Shown: in pieces, positions 17,187-24,999 of the stretch
Layout: every line of letters starts with the position of its first letter
How positions within the stretch are numbered: position 1 is the first letter of the stretch
Notes under the pieces: model-generated
Databases searched by the model: none
What the model saw: the letters and a program-made list of their open reading frames with translations, nothing else
What the model was told of the DNA's origin: nothing
Assembly: GCF_024349685.1 (NCBI RefSeq)
Contig: NZ_AP025944.1
Span: 3,850,001 to 3,914,000 of the forward strand
DNA: 64,000 bases
Direction of reading: 5' to 3'
DNA from: Pseudomonas sp. LRP2-20
Lineage (GTDB): Bacteria > Pseudomonadota > Gammaproteobacteria > Pseudomonadales > Pseudomonadaceae
Position numbers and translations under genes: made by a program

Positions 17187-17324
17187 AATCACGGAATTCC
17201 TGATGAATTTTTCTTAGCAAGCTATGTGAATCAGATTGCCATCAATTCGTTCCGTGGGTTCTGAAAAATTCTGAAAATAAGCGAAACGCAGGCAGCGGGC
17301 CTATTGAGGCCCTCTTCGGGCAAT

Positions 17325-17350
17325 AAAAAACCCGGCACTATGGCCGGGTT
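17325..17350 (-). terminator. Terminator downstream of the Q-position gene
   Basis: A minus-strand CCCGGC/GCCGGG stem (extended by two A-U pairs) with a six-base loop is followed by a run of U. In lambdoid phages a terminator after Q blocks late transcription until antitermination. Confidence 0.85.
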
Positions 17351-17420
17351 CTGTACATCACTCCTCAACACGCGCGGGAATGACAGGATGGGGATATATT
17401 CGGCAAAGCGGCAAAGGATG

Positions 17421-17957
17421 TCAAGCGGCCATCTTCACAAACAGCTCCTCCTGCTCCAGAAGCTCTACGCCGGCGGTGATGGCCTCCCCCGCCATTTCGT
17501 CCAGCGCCTTGTAGATCTTGCGGCGCCAGTCACGACGAGTGCGCTCCGGCGTGCCCTTGTTGTCGTCCCACTGGTTCATGTCGTAGATGTTCGCCTGCAG
17601 GATGGTAGACGAGCGCTTGCCATCCGCCCCAGGCTTCTGCGGCTCAGCCCACGTCAGCACGGCGTAGAACTTGAAGTGCTGGTGGGCGTGGGTGGCGATC
17701 ACCCGCCCGAGCCCCTTGATTGCCTGGCCGCGCTCTCCGGCGTCCAGAGTGTAGCGCGCGATGAGCGCATTCCAGTGGCGCGGCAGTAGGCGCTTGTGCA
17801 ACAGGCTCCGGTACTCGCAGTCGAGTTCGAAGCGCTCCTGTCGGCTCATCCCGCCGTAACCTGCGCAGCCTTGGTCAGCATCGACCCAGGCCGCCGAGGC
17901 CGTTTTCCCTTCAGATCCGGCCAGCAGGATGCGGACCAGTACGGCAGTCTTGTTCAT
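17421..17957 (-). CDS. Putative antiterminator / late regulator at the Q position
   Basis: This protein is 178 residues from the ATG at 17957, in the ATGA overlap with the upstream 40-residue gene. A five-codon upstream GTG-type extension is less likely. It has HRYTLDAGERGQAIKGL-like helical segments resembling conserved Pseudomonas prophage proteins that follow ninG. Gene order (ninB, ninG, small ORF, this gene, terminator, late genes) is that of a Q antiterminator. No zinc-finger motif is visible, so the function is inferred from position. Confidence 0.6.
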   Translation of the reverse strand: MNKTAVLVRILLAGSEGKTASAAWVDADQGCAGYGGMSRQERFELDCEYRSLLHKRLLPRHWNALIARYTLDAGERGQAIKGLGRVIATHAHQHFKFYAVLTWAEPQKPGADGKRSSTILQANIYDMNQWDDNKGTPERTRRDWRRKIYKALDEMAGEAITAGVELLEQEELFVKMAA

Positions 17958-18076
17958 GCCCGCTCCCCCCACTTGCGCTTGGCCTCGATGGCGATGCCGC
18001 GCCCGATGGTGTAAGCGCCGATGATCATCATCCCCAGGATCAGCAGCTGGCCGCTGTCGGTTGGTGTCCAGTTCAT
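17954..18076 (-). CDS. 40-residue single-pass membrane protein
   Basis: ATG 18076 overlaps the ninG stop and the TGA overlaps the next start, so it is coupled on both sides. The sequence MNWTPTDSGQLLILGMMIIG continues through a hydrophobic segment into a basic tail (EAKRKWGERA). Its short length hides it from ordinary gene calling. Function is unknown. Confidence 0.65.
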   Translation of the reverse strand: MNWTPTDSGQLLILGMMIIGAYTIGRGIAIEAKRKWGERA

Positions 18077-18675
18077 GCTGCTGCCCTCCGTAGGTCTTTG
18101 AGTTTTTGCCTGTACAGGGCCTTGATGGCCTGCAGGTCTTCGATGGTCAGGCGCAGGGCCTTATGAGGGCCTTCCAGCCACTCGACCTGGTCTACGCCAA
18201 TGCGTCTCACCAGGCGGATCCGGTACTCGACGGCATTGCCCGACAGGTTCCGGTTGCACTTCACGCACTGACGGTGGACGTTCAGCGGCTCGAAGCGCAA
18301 CTCCGGGCAGGCGCCCACTGACCGGTAATGGCCGGCGTCCCAGCGGCTGCCGGTGATGAGGTCGTGGTCGCTCGGCAGCGAGTCGCAGCTGATGCACGGC
18401 AGGCCGGCGTCACGCTCCCGGATGTAGGCGTTGAAGACGTCCTGAGCCTCTTTCATGTGCTCGCGTCGGGTCTTCAACTTCTCCCGGCGCTCCTGCAGGT
18501 CCTGGCGGGCCTGCTTGGTGATGGCCTTGGCCGCGATCTTCTGCAGCTTTGGATCCTTGGCCATGGCCTTGGCGCAGGCGATGCTGCACACCTTCTGCGT
18601 GGTCATGGTCGGCTTGAAGGGCTTACCGCAACCTGGTGCCTTGCACTTCTTCGGTTTGATCTCCTTGGCAAGCAT
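18073..18675 (-). CDS. ninG: NinG (Rap) recombination protein
   Basis: This protein is 200 residues from the ATG at 18675. An N-terminal zinc-knuckle-like KCKAPGCGKPF...VCSIAC, a basic coiled-coil, and C-terminal LPCISCDS, GHYRSVGACPELRFEP and HRQCVKCN match lambda NinG/Rap, which binds branched DNA and aids RecBCD-type recombination. It overlaps ninB by ATGA and follows the nin order of lambdoid phages. Confidence 0.92.
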   Translation of the reverse strand: MLAKEIKPKKCKAPGCGKPFKPTMTTQKVCSIACAKAMAKDPKLQKIAAKAITKQARQDLQERREKLKTRREHMKEAQDVFNAYIRERDAGLPCISCDSLPSDHDLITGSRWDAGHYRSVGACPELRFEPLNVHRQCVKCNRNLSGNAVEYRIRLVRRIGVDQVEWLEGPHKALRLTIEDLQAIKALYRQKLKDLRRAAA

Positions 18676-19073
18676 CAGTACCGCCCTCCCCACCGATCCG
18701 GCTCCGTCCAGCGCACGCCATGCTCGGCGCCGAAGGCGTGCATCACTTCGAACAGGTCGCTGAACCACTTCTGCGACTGCTTGCGGGTCGAGACACCCAG
18801 GACGACGAAGCCGCCGTCGATACCCGGCACCGCATCCTGCTTCTGCACCGCAGCGCTGAAGATGTGCTTCCAGTCCTCGTCAGTGAGCTTGCGGCCGTAC
18901 CACTCGACCTGCTGAGAGACGTCGCGGAGCATGGCCCACATCTTTCGGTTGCAGACATCCGGGCGCTTCTCGTCGCGGATGACCACTACCTTGGGCTTGG
19001 TCAGGTCGATGGCGTGCAGGGCGCCGTAGAGGCGGTTGAGGTCCTGGGCGCTACGAAGAGCGAACTCAGACAC
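18675..19073 (-). CDS. ninB: NinB recombination protein
   Basis: This protein is 132 residues from the GTG at 19073 (VSEFALRSAQDLNRLYGAL); the upstream part of the longer frame is antisense to the preceding gene. ExKRPDVCNRKMWAMLRDVSQQVEWYGRKLT is the recognisable NinB core, a single-strand DNA-binding recombination mediator (lambda Orf). It is coupled to ninG and to the upstream small gene. Confidence 0.9.
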   Translation of the reverse strand: MSEFALRSAQDLNRLYGALHAIDLTKPKVVVIRDEKRPDVCNRKMWAMLRDVSQQVEWYGRKLTDEDWKHIFSAAVQKQDAVPGIDGGFVVLGVSTRKQSQKWFSDLFEVMHAFGAEHGVRWTEPDRWGGRY

Positions 19074-19287
19074 TGGCCACCTCCTGCAGCTGCTTCTCCG
19101 CAGCGCGTACACGGGCGGTGAGCTCGCTGATCTCATCGAGCAGGCCCAGCGCGACTTCCTCCACAGTCGTCTCACCAAGGAACTTGTCCAGGGCATCGGT
19201 GTGTCGCTCAAAGGCATCGCCACCCGACCGCCAGGACGCCACAACGGACCACAGCAAGGGCTGTAGTTTTTTCTTGTCGATGGTCAT
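19066..19287 (-). CDS. Small hypothetical protein in the replication operon
   Basis: This 73-residue protein starts at ATG 19287, overlapping the P-like gene stop, and runs into ninB by 8 bp. It is helical (LDEISELTARVRAAEKQLQE) and probably coiled-coil. Genes in this place are common in Pseudomonas prophages. Function is unknown. Confidence 0.65.
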   Translation of the reverse strand: MTIDKKKLQPLLWSVVASWRSGGDAFERHTDALDKFLGETTVEEVALGLLDEISELTARVRAAEKQLQEVASV

Positions 19288-20045
19288 ACGCCCTCCCCGG
19301 CCGGCTGCCCGGCGCGCTTGATGTTCAACTTGGCCAGCAGGTGTGCACGGCACGCGGCGGCGCTGGTTGGGATTTTCTGGATCTCCAGCAGGCGGACCTG
19401 TCGCTGGCTGGCGTGCTCGTCGGCCAGCTGGGCGGCGCTCTTCTGGCTGTCGTGGCCGATGCCGGTAGCGATGTCGCCAAGTGGCTCGCCAGCGACCAGC
19501 ATGCGGATGGTGATGTCGTAGGCCCGGGCGAAGACCTTCTCGGCCCGCTCCACCTCCATCGACCCCAGGTTCTGCGCCTCGCACTGCATAGCAGCGTGGC
19601 GCACCGCTACGTGCGACCAGGTGCGGGAACCTGCCCTGCTGGGGTGGAAATTCTCCAGCGCCTCGGCCAGGGCCCGCGCAAGCGGCGGGATGCCCATCTC
19701 TTCCGGCGTCGGCTGGCACAGCTTGATGAACTTGCCACTGCTCGGGGCGAAGTCGGTACCCAGCACACGGCACTTCTGGATGCCGAAGCGGATCTGTTCG
19801 AGCGTGTTGATGCCCGCCGCGACGAATGACTTGATCCAGCTGCGCTTGGCAGCCTTCAGGGCCTCGTCATCCGGCCACGCCTGCTTCCACGCCGGGAAGA
19901 TTGCCTGCAGCTCCTTGAACAGGGCGTTGACCACTTCGGTGGTGCCTGGGTCCAGCTGCTTGGCTGGGGCCTGGACCTCGGCTGGCAGGTTGCGGGCCGT
20001 GGCCATGATCTGGGTGACGCTCTTGGCCTTGGTGGGCGTGCTCAT
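19284..20045 (-). CDS. Replication protein P (helicase loader)
   Basis: This 253-residue protein follows the O-like gene with a 4-bp overlap. Segments such as VNALFKELQAIFPAWKQAW and AAGINTLEQIRFGIQKCR match the lambda P family, which recruits host DnaB helicase to the phage origin. It is expressed from PR with O. Confidence 0.85.
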   Translation of the reverse strand: MSTPTKAKSVTQIMATARNLPAEVQAPAKQLDPGTTEVVNALFKELQAIFPAWKQAWPDDEALKAAKRSWIKSFVAAGINTLEQIRFGIQKCRVLGTDFAPSSGKFIKLCQPTPEEMGIPPLARALAEALENFHPSRAGSRTWSHVAVRHAAMQCEAQNLGSMEVERAEKVFARAYDITIRMLVAGEPLGDIATGIGHDSQKSAAQLADEHASQRQVRLLEIQKIPTSAAACRAHLLAKLNIKRAGQPAGEGV

Positions 20046-20821
20046 AGCACCCCCAAGTCATCAGCCCAGCTGGTGTCGTCGAAGTCAGGCCCATTGCGTT
20101 GGCGGCGCGGAGGGAACTGGTGGACGTTGCCGGCCTGGGGTAGCTCGTCGTCCCAGCGTTTGCCGTTCAGCCAAGTGGCCGGATGCGGAATGAACTGGCC
20201 ACCGTCCTTCATCCAGTCCGGCGAAACAGCCCAGGCAGCCAGCGCGCTCGCCATGCGCTCGAACAGCTCGGCGTCGACCTTGAGTTTTCCCCAGGCCTTC
20301 TCGGCATTGGCCTTGCCTACCTTTCGCGGGTAGAGCTTCCAGAACCGAGCGAACAGGTCGCCGTCATCGCTCGATGACGAAGGTTTTTGATCTTGATCTT
20401 TCTCTTCTCTTCTCTTCTCTTCTCTGGTCCGCATTCTGTCCGCATCATCTGCGGACGAATTGCGGACAGAATCAGCCTTTCGAGAAACTCTCTTGCGCTC
20501 ACTGTCGTTGGCGCGGCGCTTTGCGCTGGCCCCGTTGTGCTCGTCAAAGCGAGGCATGACAAGGCTTCCATGCTCATCGATGTCCGCCCATTCGACATCG
20601 ACCATGGCCTGAGTGAAGCCTGGCCAGCCGATCACAGCATCCATGGCGTCGGTGGTGTACCCATGCAACACGCCATCGTCAGAGTGCGTGTCAAAGATGC
20701 TCCAGGCGACATGCAGTCCGCCGATCACCCGCAATCTGTCCGCACTCAATGCGGACACCATGCGGAAAACTTTCGGATGCGTCTGAAGATCTACGCGCAT
20801 TTTGATCCAGTCTCCGGCCAT
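20042..20821 (-). CDS. Replication initiator (O-like)
   Basis: The protein is 259 residues from the ATG at 20821 (MAGDWIKMRVDLQTHPKVF). The N-terminal domain resembles phage O/DnaD-type initiators (HPKVFRM...LRVIGGLHVAWSIFD). A charged linker rich in Arg/Glu/Lys/Asp is encoded by the repeat-rich origin segment. The C-terminal part (FARFWKLYPRKVGKANAEKA) is typical of phage replication proteins. It binds the origin iterons and hands over to P. Confidence 0.85.
   Translation of the reverse strand: MAGDWIKMRVDLQTHPKVFRMVSALSADRLRVIGGLHVAWSIFDTHSDDGVLHGYTTDAMDAVIGWPGFTQAMVDVEWADIDEHGSLVMPRFDEHNGASAKRRANDSERKRVSRKADSVRNSSADDADRMRTREEKRREEKDQDQKPSSSSDDGDLFARFWKLYPRKVGKANAEKAWGKLKVDAELFERMASALAAWAVSPDWMKDGGQFIPHPATWLNGKRWDDELPQAGNVHQFPPRRQRNGPDFDDTSWADDLGVL
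20386..20467. other. Probable phage replication origin within the O gene
   Basis: Four 7-bp iterons lie at 20427-20433, 20438-20444 (GTCCGCA) and 20450-20456, 20461-20467 (the inverted TGCGGAC), spaced 11 bp within each pair. Next to them (20386-20426) is a strongly asymmetric pyrimidine tract with repeated TCTCT. Lambda ori has the same build: four iterons inside O beside an asymmetric, easily melted tract. Confidence 0.75.
20738..20766. repeat. Second iteron cluster near the start of the O gene
   Basis: GTCCGCA (20738-20744), TGCGGAC (20750-20756) and a degenerate TGCGGAA (20760-20766). The central inverted pair has the same N5 spacing as the main cluster exactly 300 bp away. Confidence 0.6.
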
Positions 20822-21630
20822 TACTTGGCTCCCACGCCGACCAGGTCGACGAGCTCTTCGAAACGATCGATGTACCAGTGCGGCTGCGTTTCTCGCGGGC
20901 ACTGAGGGCTGGTGATGTTCTTGCCGTAGCGCAGGCCCTTATCAGTCACAGACCAGAAGCACACAGGTTCGCGCTTGCTGTTCTGCCGTGTTCGAGCCTG
21001 GAGGAAGCCGAGTCCGGCTAGGGCACGGTTGAAAGCAGGGGCCGAAGTGTTCACTCCGTGGCGCTTGAGCAGAGCTGTCACAGCCATGGTTGGCATTGAG
21101 CTTCCACCTGTGGCATCCGGTGGTGAGTCGATTGCGTAGCTCGGGAGGAACTGCGGGTCTAGCCCGTTGTTCTCGGCGATCTTGGTCAGCATCGCCAATT
21201 GGCTCGATGGAGCCGGCTTCAGCAGGCGCGTGAAGCACTCCATGATGGCGATCTCACCAATCACCTTGGTGCCATTGGTCGTCACCGCCTGGCGGGCTTC
21301 GGACTGGCCCTCCAGCTCACGCCATCGGCGGATCACCTTCATGCGCAGGGCCGGGCTGTAGCCGGTCAGCAGGCAATCGGTGTGCTCACGGTCGAGCAGG
21401 TACTGCACCTGCTCACGGTTTCTCCCGTCGAGATAGATGTCCTCAAAATTGAGGGGATCGATCTTGAGGTCTTTCAGCATGGCGACAATGTCGCGCTTGA
21501 CGTTGTCATGGCGCTTGCCAGTCAAGCTGGCAATCTCCTTGGACGACATTGTGCGCGCCACAAATCCGCTGACTGCATTTTGTGGCGCGGGCCTCTGGAG
21601 GCCCTGTACATCTGGTGGTTGGATATGCAT
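20821..21630 (-). CDS. Rha family phage regulatory protein
   Basis: This 269-residue protein starts at ATG 21630 behind CTGGAG. Its N-terminal domain carries MSSKEIASLTGKRHDNVKRD, YLLDREHTDCLLTGYSPALR and KVIRRWRELE, the pRha signature. The C-terminal half has a winged-helix-like segment (VTALLKRHGVNTSAPAFNRA). Rha proteins interfere with growth in hosts lacking IHF and regulate early phage functions. It overlaps the O gene start (TAATG). Confidence 0.85.
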   Translation of the reverse strand: MHIQPPDVQGLQRPAPQNAVSGFVARTMSSKEIASLTGKRHDNVKRDIVAMLKDLKIDPLNFEDIYLDGRNREQVQYLLDREHTDCLLTGYSPALRMKVIRRWRELEGQSEARQAVTTNGTKVIGEIAIMECFTRLLKPAPSSQLAMLTKIAENNGLDPQFLPSYAIDSPPDATGGSSMPTMAVTALLKRHGVNTSAPAFNRALAGLGFLQARTRQNSKREPVCFWSVTDKGLRYGKNITSPQCPRETQPHWYIDRFEELVDLVGVGAK

Positions 21631-21656
21631 AATCGACTCCAGTCATATGCAGTTGA

Positions 21657-21702
21657 AAAGGCCGGGCCGCAATCCCGGCTTTTTTTTGCCCGCAATTCGG
21701 GC
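21657..21702. terminator. Bidirectional terminator and second hairpin
   Basis: A GCCGGG/CCCGGC stem with eight T on the plus side and AAAA on the other side can terminate either strand. A second hairpin (GCCCG/CGGGC) follows at 21688-21702. It separates the cro-proximal small genes from rha/O/P. Confidence 0.75.
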
Positions 21703-21716
21703 TTATCAGGGCCTGA

Positions 21717-21896
21717 TCAGGACCTGACGTGGAACGGCTTCACATTACCTCTTGGGCTGCGAGGCTTCGTTCGGCTTGCCAGCTCTTTTCGGATCAGCTC
21801 AGCCGCGAGTTCTTCAGGGCTGACGCCCCGTCTTTTCGCTTCCTGCTCAAGCTGATTCGTCAATTCCTGGTCCAAGCCGATCTGTTCGATAGGCAT
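21717..21896 (-). CDS. Small ribbon-helix-helix-like protein
   Basis: This 59-residue protein starts at ATG 21896 behind AGGAGGGG. The pattern LTNQLEQEAKRRGVSPEELA followed by a second helix is that of ribbon-helix-helix DNA-binding proteins, with a basic tail. It lies between cro and the terminator in the PR operon and is too short for routine gene calling. Confidence 0.65.
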   Translation of the reverse strand: MPIEQIGLDQELTNQLEQEAKRRGVSPEELAAELIRKELASRTKPRSPRGNVKPFHVRS

Positions 21897-21915
21897 TGGC
21901 CCCTCCTAAGGGCCT

Positions 21916-22104
21916 TCAGGCCACGTGCTGATCGCCGGTATTCTCCGAAGCCAGGGCAGCCAGCTGAGCCTCAAGCAGCTCACGGCAGAGCACAGCGCGC
22001 TGAGTACGATGAAACTTGGCCAGCGCCTGAATCAGTTCGAACGTGTCCTCATCGACCCGGACCTTGATCTCGCGGTCATGCAGGTGCTTGGGATTGGCGT
22101 ACAT
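21916..22104 (-). CDS. Small Arc/CopG-like ribbon-helix-helix protein
   Basis: This 62-residue protein starts at ATG 22104. DREIKVRVDEDTFELIQALA gives the beta strand and first helix, and RTQRAVLCRELLEAQL the second, matching ribbon-helix-helix repressors. It follows cro in the leftward operon and probably regulates early transcription. Confidence 0.7.
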   Translation of the reverse strand: MYANPKHLHDREIKVRVDEDTFELIQALAKFHRTQRAVLCRELLEAQLAALASENTGDQHVA

Positions 22105-22135
22105 GCGGGGATTGCTCCTTGCTATGGAAATTGAG

Positions 22136-22372
22136 TTACGCGGCGCCCTTCAGCGCCTTGCGTGCAAACGAGATGAGGTCTGGGCGAAGGCCGGCGATTG
22201 TGATTTCGCCGCCCGAGGCGTCCTGCAGACGTTCAGCCAGGTCGACAGAGGCCTTCCGATGACCACCCGCGAGCTGCCAGAGGTGGCCGACAGTGGTCTT
22301 AGCAGCGGCCGCTACATCCCGCCGGCGCTCATTTGTGGCACTCGCCAACCATTCACGGAGGTGATCATTCAT
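22136..22372 (-). CDS. Cro-like repressor
   Basis: This protein is 78 residues from the ATG at 22372 behind AAGGAG; a longer frame upstream would read through the operators. It has an HTH (RRRDVAAAAKTTVGHLWQLA). It is the first gene from PR, divergent from the CI-like repressor, the classic Cro place in the genetic switch. Confidence 0.82.
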   Translation of the reverse strand: MNDHLREWLASATNERRRDVAAAAKTTVGHLWQLAGGHRKASVDLAERLQDASGGEITIAGLRPDLISFARKALKGAA

Positions 22373-22398
22373 GTGGGTTCTCCTTACACATATGGCGA

Positions 22399-22468
22399 AA
22401 TTTAGCTTATGGCTAATGTTCGAGCAAGGGGAATTTAGCTTTGCGCACATTTAGCACAGGGCTAAACA
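22399..22468. promoter_or_regulatory. PR/PRM divergent promoters with three repressor operators
   Basis: PR (minus): -35 TTGCTC (22422-22427) and -10 TAAATT (22399-22404), 17-bp spacer. PRM (plus): -35 TTGCGC (22441-22446) and -10 TAAACA (22463-22468), 16-bp spacer. The operators TTTAGC-N5-GCTAAA lie at 22401-22417 (over PR -10), 22434-22450 (one good half) and 22450-22466 (over PRM -10). Confidence 0.75.
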
Positions 22469-22485
22469 CTGGCATTCTTCGCGCC

Positions 22486-23328
22486 ATGGATATCTACGAA
22501 ATTCGCAAGCACAACCTGGTCAAGCTGATCGGCAACCAGAGAAAAGGGTCCTGCGCGGAGCGCTGGGGGATGGCTCCTGCACACCTAAGCCAGATCCTCT
22601 CCGACAAGACGGCGAAGAACCTGGGCGACGACGTAGCGCGCCGGATAGAGGAAGTTGAGGGGTTGCCGAGAGGCTGGTTCGACTCTATCCCTTCGGGTGA
22701 CGACGCGCAGCCACTGGTTGAAGCTGTGGACAGCAAGTTGTCGGCTGCAGATTTGGTAAAGCAGATGCTCGCGAAAAGCGGGAGAGGTATTCCTGAGGAA
22801 ACCCGTCAGAGGCTACTGGCTGCAGCCGAGGAGCCAGCTCCTGCGGTCGCTCCAGCCGACAGTGGAGTAGTCAAGGCAGATTTCAACCGCCCCGGCCTGG
22901 TTGGTGATGAGGTCTGGATCGCCCACTATGACGTGCGTGGCGCCATGGGCGGCGGCGAACAAACCCATGATTTCCCCGAGATGCTGCAGGACGTGCGCGT
23001 CAGCCCCCGACACCTGCGTGAGCTGGGCGTTGAGTTCAAAGAGCACTATCACCTGAAGCTCGTCACAGGTTGGGGTCAGTCCATGGCACCCACGATCAAA
23101 AACCGCGACCCACTGATCGTCGACGTCAGCATTCGGGAATTCGCTGGTGACGGGATCTACTACTTCTCCTGGGGTGGTCACGAGTACATCAAGCGCCTGC
23201 AGATCGCGGACGAGGAGTATTTTGAGATGATCTCGGACAACCCGAAGCACAAGGATCGGATGATTCGCAGGGAAGAGACCTACATCCAGGCTCGGGTGCT
23301 TCTCGTTTGGAATGCTCATCTGGTTTGA
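22486..23328 (+). CDS. CI-like repressor (LexA/S24 family)
   Basis: This protein is 280 residues from the ATG at 22486. The N-terminal HTH spans about residues 8-60 (CAERWGMAPAHLSQILSD). The C-terminal S24 domain has the nucleophile in GQSMAPTI (Ser199) and Lys236 in the YIKRL strand. A likely autocleavage segment lies near AMGGGE (residues 153-157). RecA-stimulated cleavage would induce the prophage. The leader is very short, as for lambda cI from PRM. It should bind the TTTAGC-N5-GCTAAA sites in the switch and at PL. Confidence 0.9.
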   Translation: MDIYEIRKHNLVKLIGNQRKGSCAERWGMAPAHLSQILSDKTAKNLGDDVARRIEEVEGLPRGWFDSIPSGDDAQPLVEAVDSKLSAADLVKQMLAKSGRGIPEETRQRLLAAAEEPAPAVAPADSGVVKADFNRPGLVGDEVWIAHYDVRGAMGGGEQTHDFPEMLQDVRVSPRHLRELGVEFKEHYHLKLVTGWGQSMAPTIKNRDPLIVDVSIREFAGDGIYYFSWGGHEYIKRLQIADEEYFEMISDNPKHKDRMIRREETYIQARVLLVWNAHLV

Positions 23329-23342
23329 ACCATGTAAAGAAC

Positions 23343-23366
23343 GAGCCCGCTAAAGCGGGCTCTTTT
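23343..23366 (+). terminator. Terminator after cI
   Basis: GAGCCCGC/GCGGGCTC stem, TAAA loop, then UUUU. It is an 8-bp perfect stem 15 bp after the cI stop. Confidence 0.88.
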
Positions 23367-23425
23367 CTGCCCAGTGATAGCATTTGGCCACAATGGTAGA
23401 ATTCATTTTTTACATGGAGATTGTC

Positions 23426-24577
23426 ATGCGTAGGGTAAGTACCGCATTACTGCTTGTCGCTATAGGCCTCACATCAGGTTGCTTCAAGAATGAATTAAGC
23501 CCTGAAGAGAAGGCGCTCGTTGACAGCCTTCGCACAGAGCTCAAAGCCACGCAGTCAGAACTCAATGACGCGAAAGCAAAGGATGCAACGCTGTCGGGTG
23601 GACTGATGAAGGCCCTAGTTGGCATTCGTGTCGAAATACTCGGGGCCAATGTGGGCTTGCTGGAACAGCGCCTCAATGCTCTCGAATCCGGATCTCCCAT
23701 TAAACAAGTCACACAGGTCAGCAAAGCTGAACCGGAGCTGGCTAAAAAACTTGAGGCGGAGATCTCCGTCGCGAATGAAGATCTAGCTAAATCTAGAGCT
23801 GATGCCGCCGTCACCGGAGGATTAGTCGGCGTGATGAAAGCGGCAGGCGTGGCCACCAAAGAACAAACGCTTGCGATGCTCCAGCAGAGGTACTTGGTTG
23901 CGAAGTACGGTCTGAGTCTGCCATTACCTCCCGTGCAGGCAGTGCCCGCTACTGCTGAGGTCGCGCCCAATGCTCAGGTCAACTCGCCGCTTCCAGCGGC
24001 AGGGAAGCAAGCCCCTGAATTACCTGCAGGCAGTGGACCTTTCGGTCTAGAGGCCGGATTAAGTAAAGACCTGATTGAGAGGATGACCGGGCAGCTGCTT
24101 ACTGTAGAAGACGAAGCTCAGAGCCTCTACATGCTCGAGTCTCCACCTAAGCCCAACGATGCCTTTGAACAGTATGGTCTTATCATTTCCCCAACGGTCG
24201 GGCTGTGTCAGATCCGCGCTATTGGTAAAACAATCAATACCAACGATTACGGGCACCAGCTGCGTGATGCGTTCAATGGCCTGCAATCGGCACTTACTAC
24301 CGTCTATGGAAAACCCCAGGTGCTAGATGCTCTTATGCCAGGAAGTATCTGGAAGGACTCTCGAGACTGGATGATGGCATTGCGAAAGAAGGACCGTTCG
24401 CTGATTGCAGAATGGAAGTCGACTCAGTCGGCCCCTCTCAAAAGCGATGTGAAAAACATCACCATGGTTGCCCGCGCTCAAAACACTGATAAAGGCTACA
24501 TAGTGGCTCAATACTCATTTTCTAACGAACCTACATGCGAAGCTGAAGAAAATCAGCGAACAACTGGTTCGCTTTGA
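23426..24577 (+). CDS. Prophage lipoprotein downstream of cI (moron)
   Basis: This protein is 383 residues from the ATG at 23426 (GGAG eight bases upstream). A lipoprotein signal ends in the lipobox LTSGC (Cys19). A helical coiled-coil (residues 22-150) is followed by a Pro/Ala linker and a C-terminal soluble domain with two cysteines. Codon use is less GC-rich than the phage core. It stands alone between the cI terminator and another terminator, on the lysogenic side of the switch, so it is probably expressed in the lysogen. An envelope role such as superinfection exclusion is inferred; I do not recognise the family. Confidence 0.78.
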   Translation: MRRVSTALLLVAIGLTSGCFKNELSPEEKALVDSLRTELKATQSELNDAKAKDATLSGGLMKALVGIRVEILGANVGLLEQRLNALESGSPIKQVTQVSKAEPELAKKLEAEISVANEDLAKSRADAAVTGGLVGVMKAAGVATKEQTLAMLQQRYLVAKYGLSLPLPPVQAVPATAEVAPNAQVNSPLPAAGKQAPELPAGSGPFGLEAGLSKDLIERMTGQLLTVEDEAQSLYMLESPPKPNDAFEQYGLIISPTVGLCQIRAIGKTINTNDYGHQLRDAFNGLQSALTTVYGKPQVLDALMPGSIWKDSRDWMMALRKKDRSLIAEWKSTQSAPLKSDVKNITMVARAQNTDKGYIVAQYSFSNEPTCEAEENQRTTGSL

Positions 24578-24595
24578 GTCCCCAGTAGCAAGGAA

Positions 24596-24619
24596 GCCCG
24601 CCTGACTGGCGGGCGGGCT
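24596..24619 (+). terminator. Terminator after the lipoprotein gene
   Basis: GCCCGCC/GGCGGGC stem with TGACT loop, followed by a GGGCTTTC tail. It is 18 bp after the stop and may also act on the converging minus-strand gene. Confidence 0.65.
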
Positions 24620-24632
24620 TTCGCATTAGATA

Positions 24633-24956
24633 TCAGAATGGAGCCTCTTCGGCCACCTCAACCTCGCTATCCTCCTCAATGATAAAGTCGTCTCGCTCCT
24701 GAAGCGCACTTCGCTCCCACCGGACGGTCACCGTGCCGTCGTCATTGAACGTCAGATCCAGCTCGGGCACCTCAGCGATCAGCCCGATCACCTCCTCCCA
24801 CTCTGCCTCCCCGTCCGTGTCCAGGCGATGGATCGTCACCCAGCGCTGCGTCTGCGCGATCGGGTGATTGATCATCGAAGACACCCTCAGGCTTAGCCGC
24901 TCTAACCCGGTGATTTCCTGGCGCTGCTTCGGCGCCGCTTTGTTCTGCTTGGACAT
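24633..24956 (-). CDS. Hypothetical acidic protein under operator control
   Basis: This protein is 107 residues from the ATG at 24956, with a Shine-Dalgarno sequence GGAGATGGAG; an upstream ATG at 25004 lies inside the operator and was rejected. The N-terminus is basic, the middle is beta-rich (ELDLTFNDDGTVTVRW) and the tail is very acidic (EEDSEVEVAEEAPF). No family is recognised. It is the only gene of a leftward unit whose promoter carries a CI-type operator. Its position corresponds to delayed-early leftover genes beside PL. Confidence 0.65.
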   Translation of the reverse strand: MSKQNKAAPKQRQEITGLERLSLRVSSMINHPIAQTQRWVTIHRLDTDGEAEWEEVIGLIAEVPELDLTFNDDGTVTVRWERSALQERDDFIIEEDSEVEVAEEAPF

Positions 24957-24999
24957 AGCTCCATCTCCGAAAGCTGTATATTCGTACAGTGATTTCAGA

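Noticed and set aside
20427..20467. Iteron array as a CRISPR-like repeat
   Set aside because: Units are 7 bp, mirrored and within a coding gene. They fit a replication origin, not repeats with spacers. No CRISPR array or cas gene was seen in the window.
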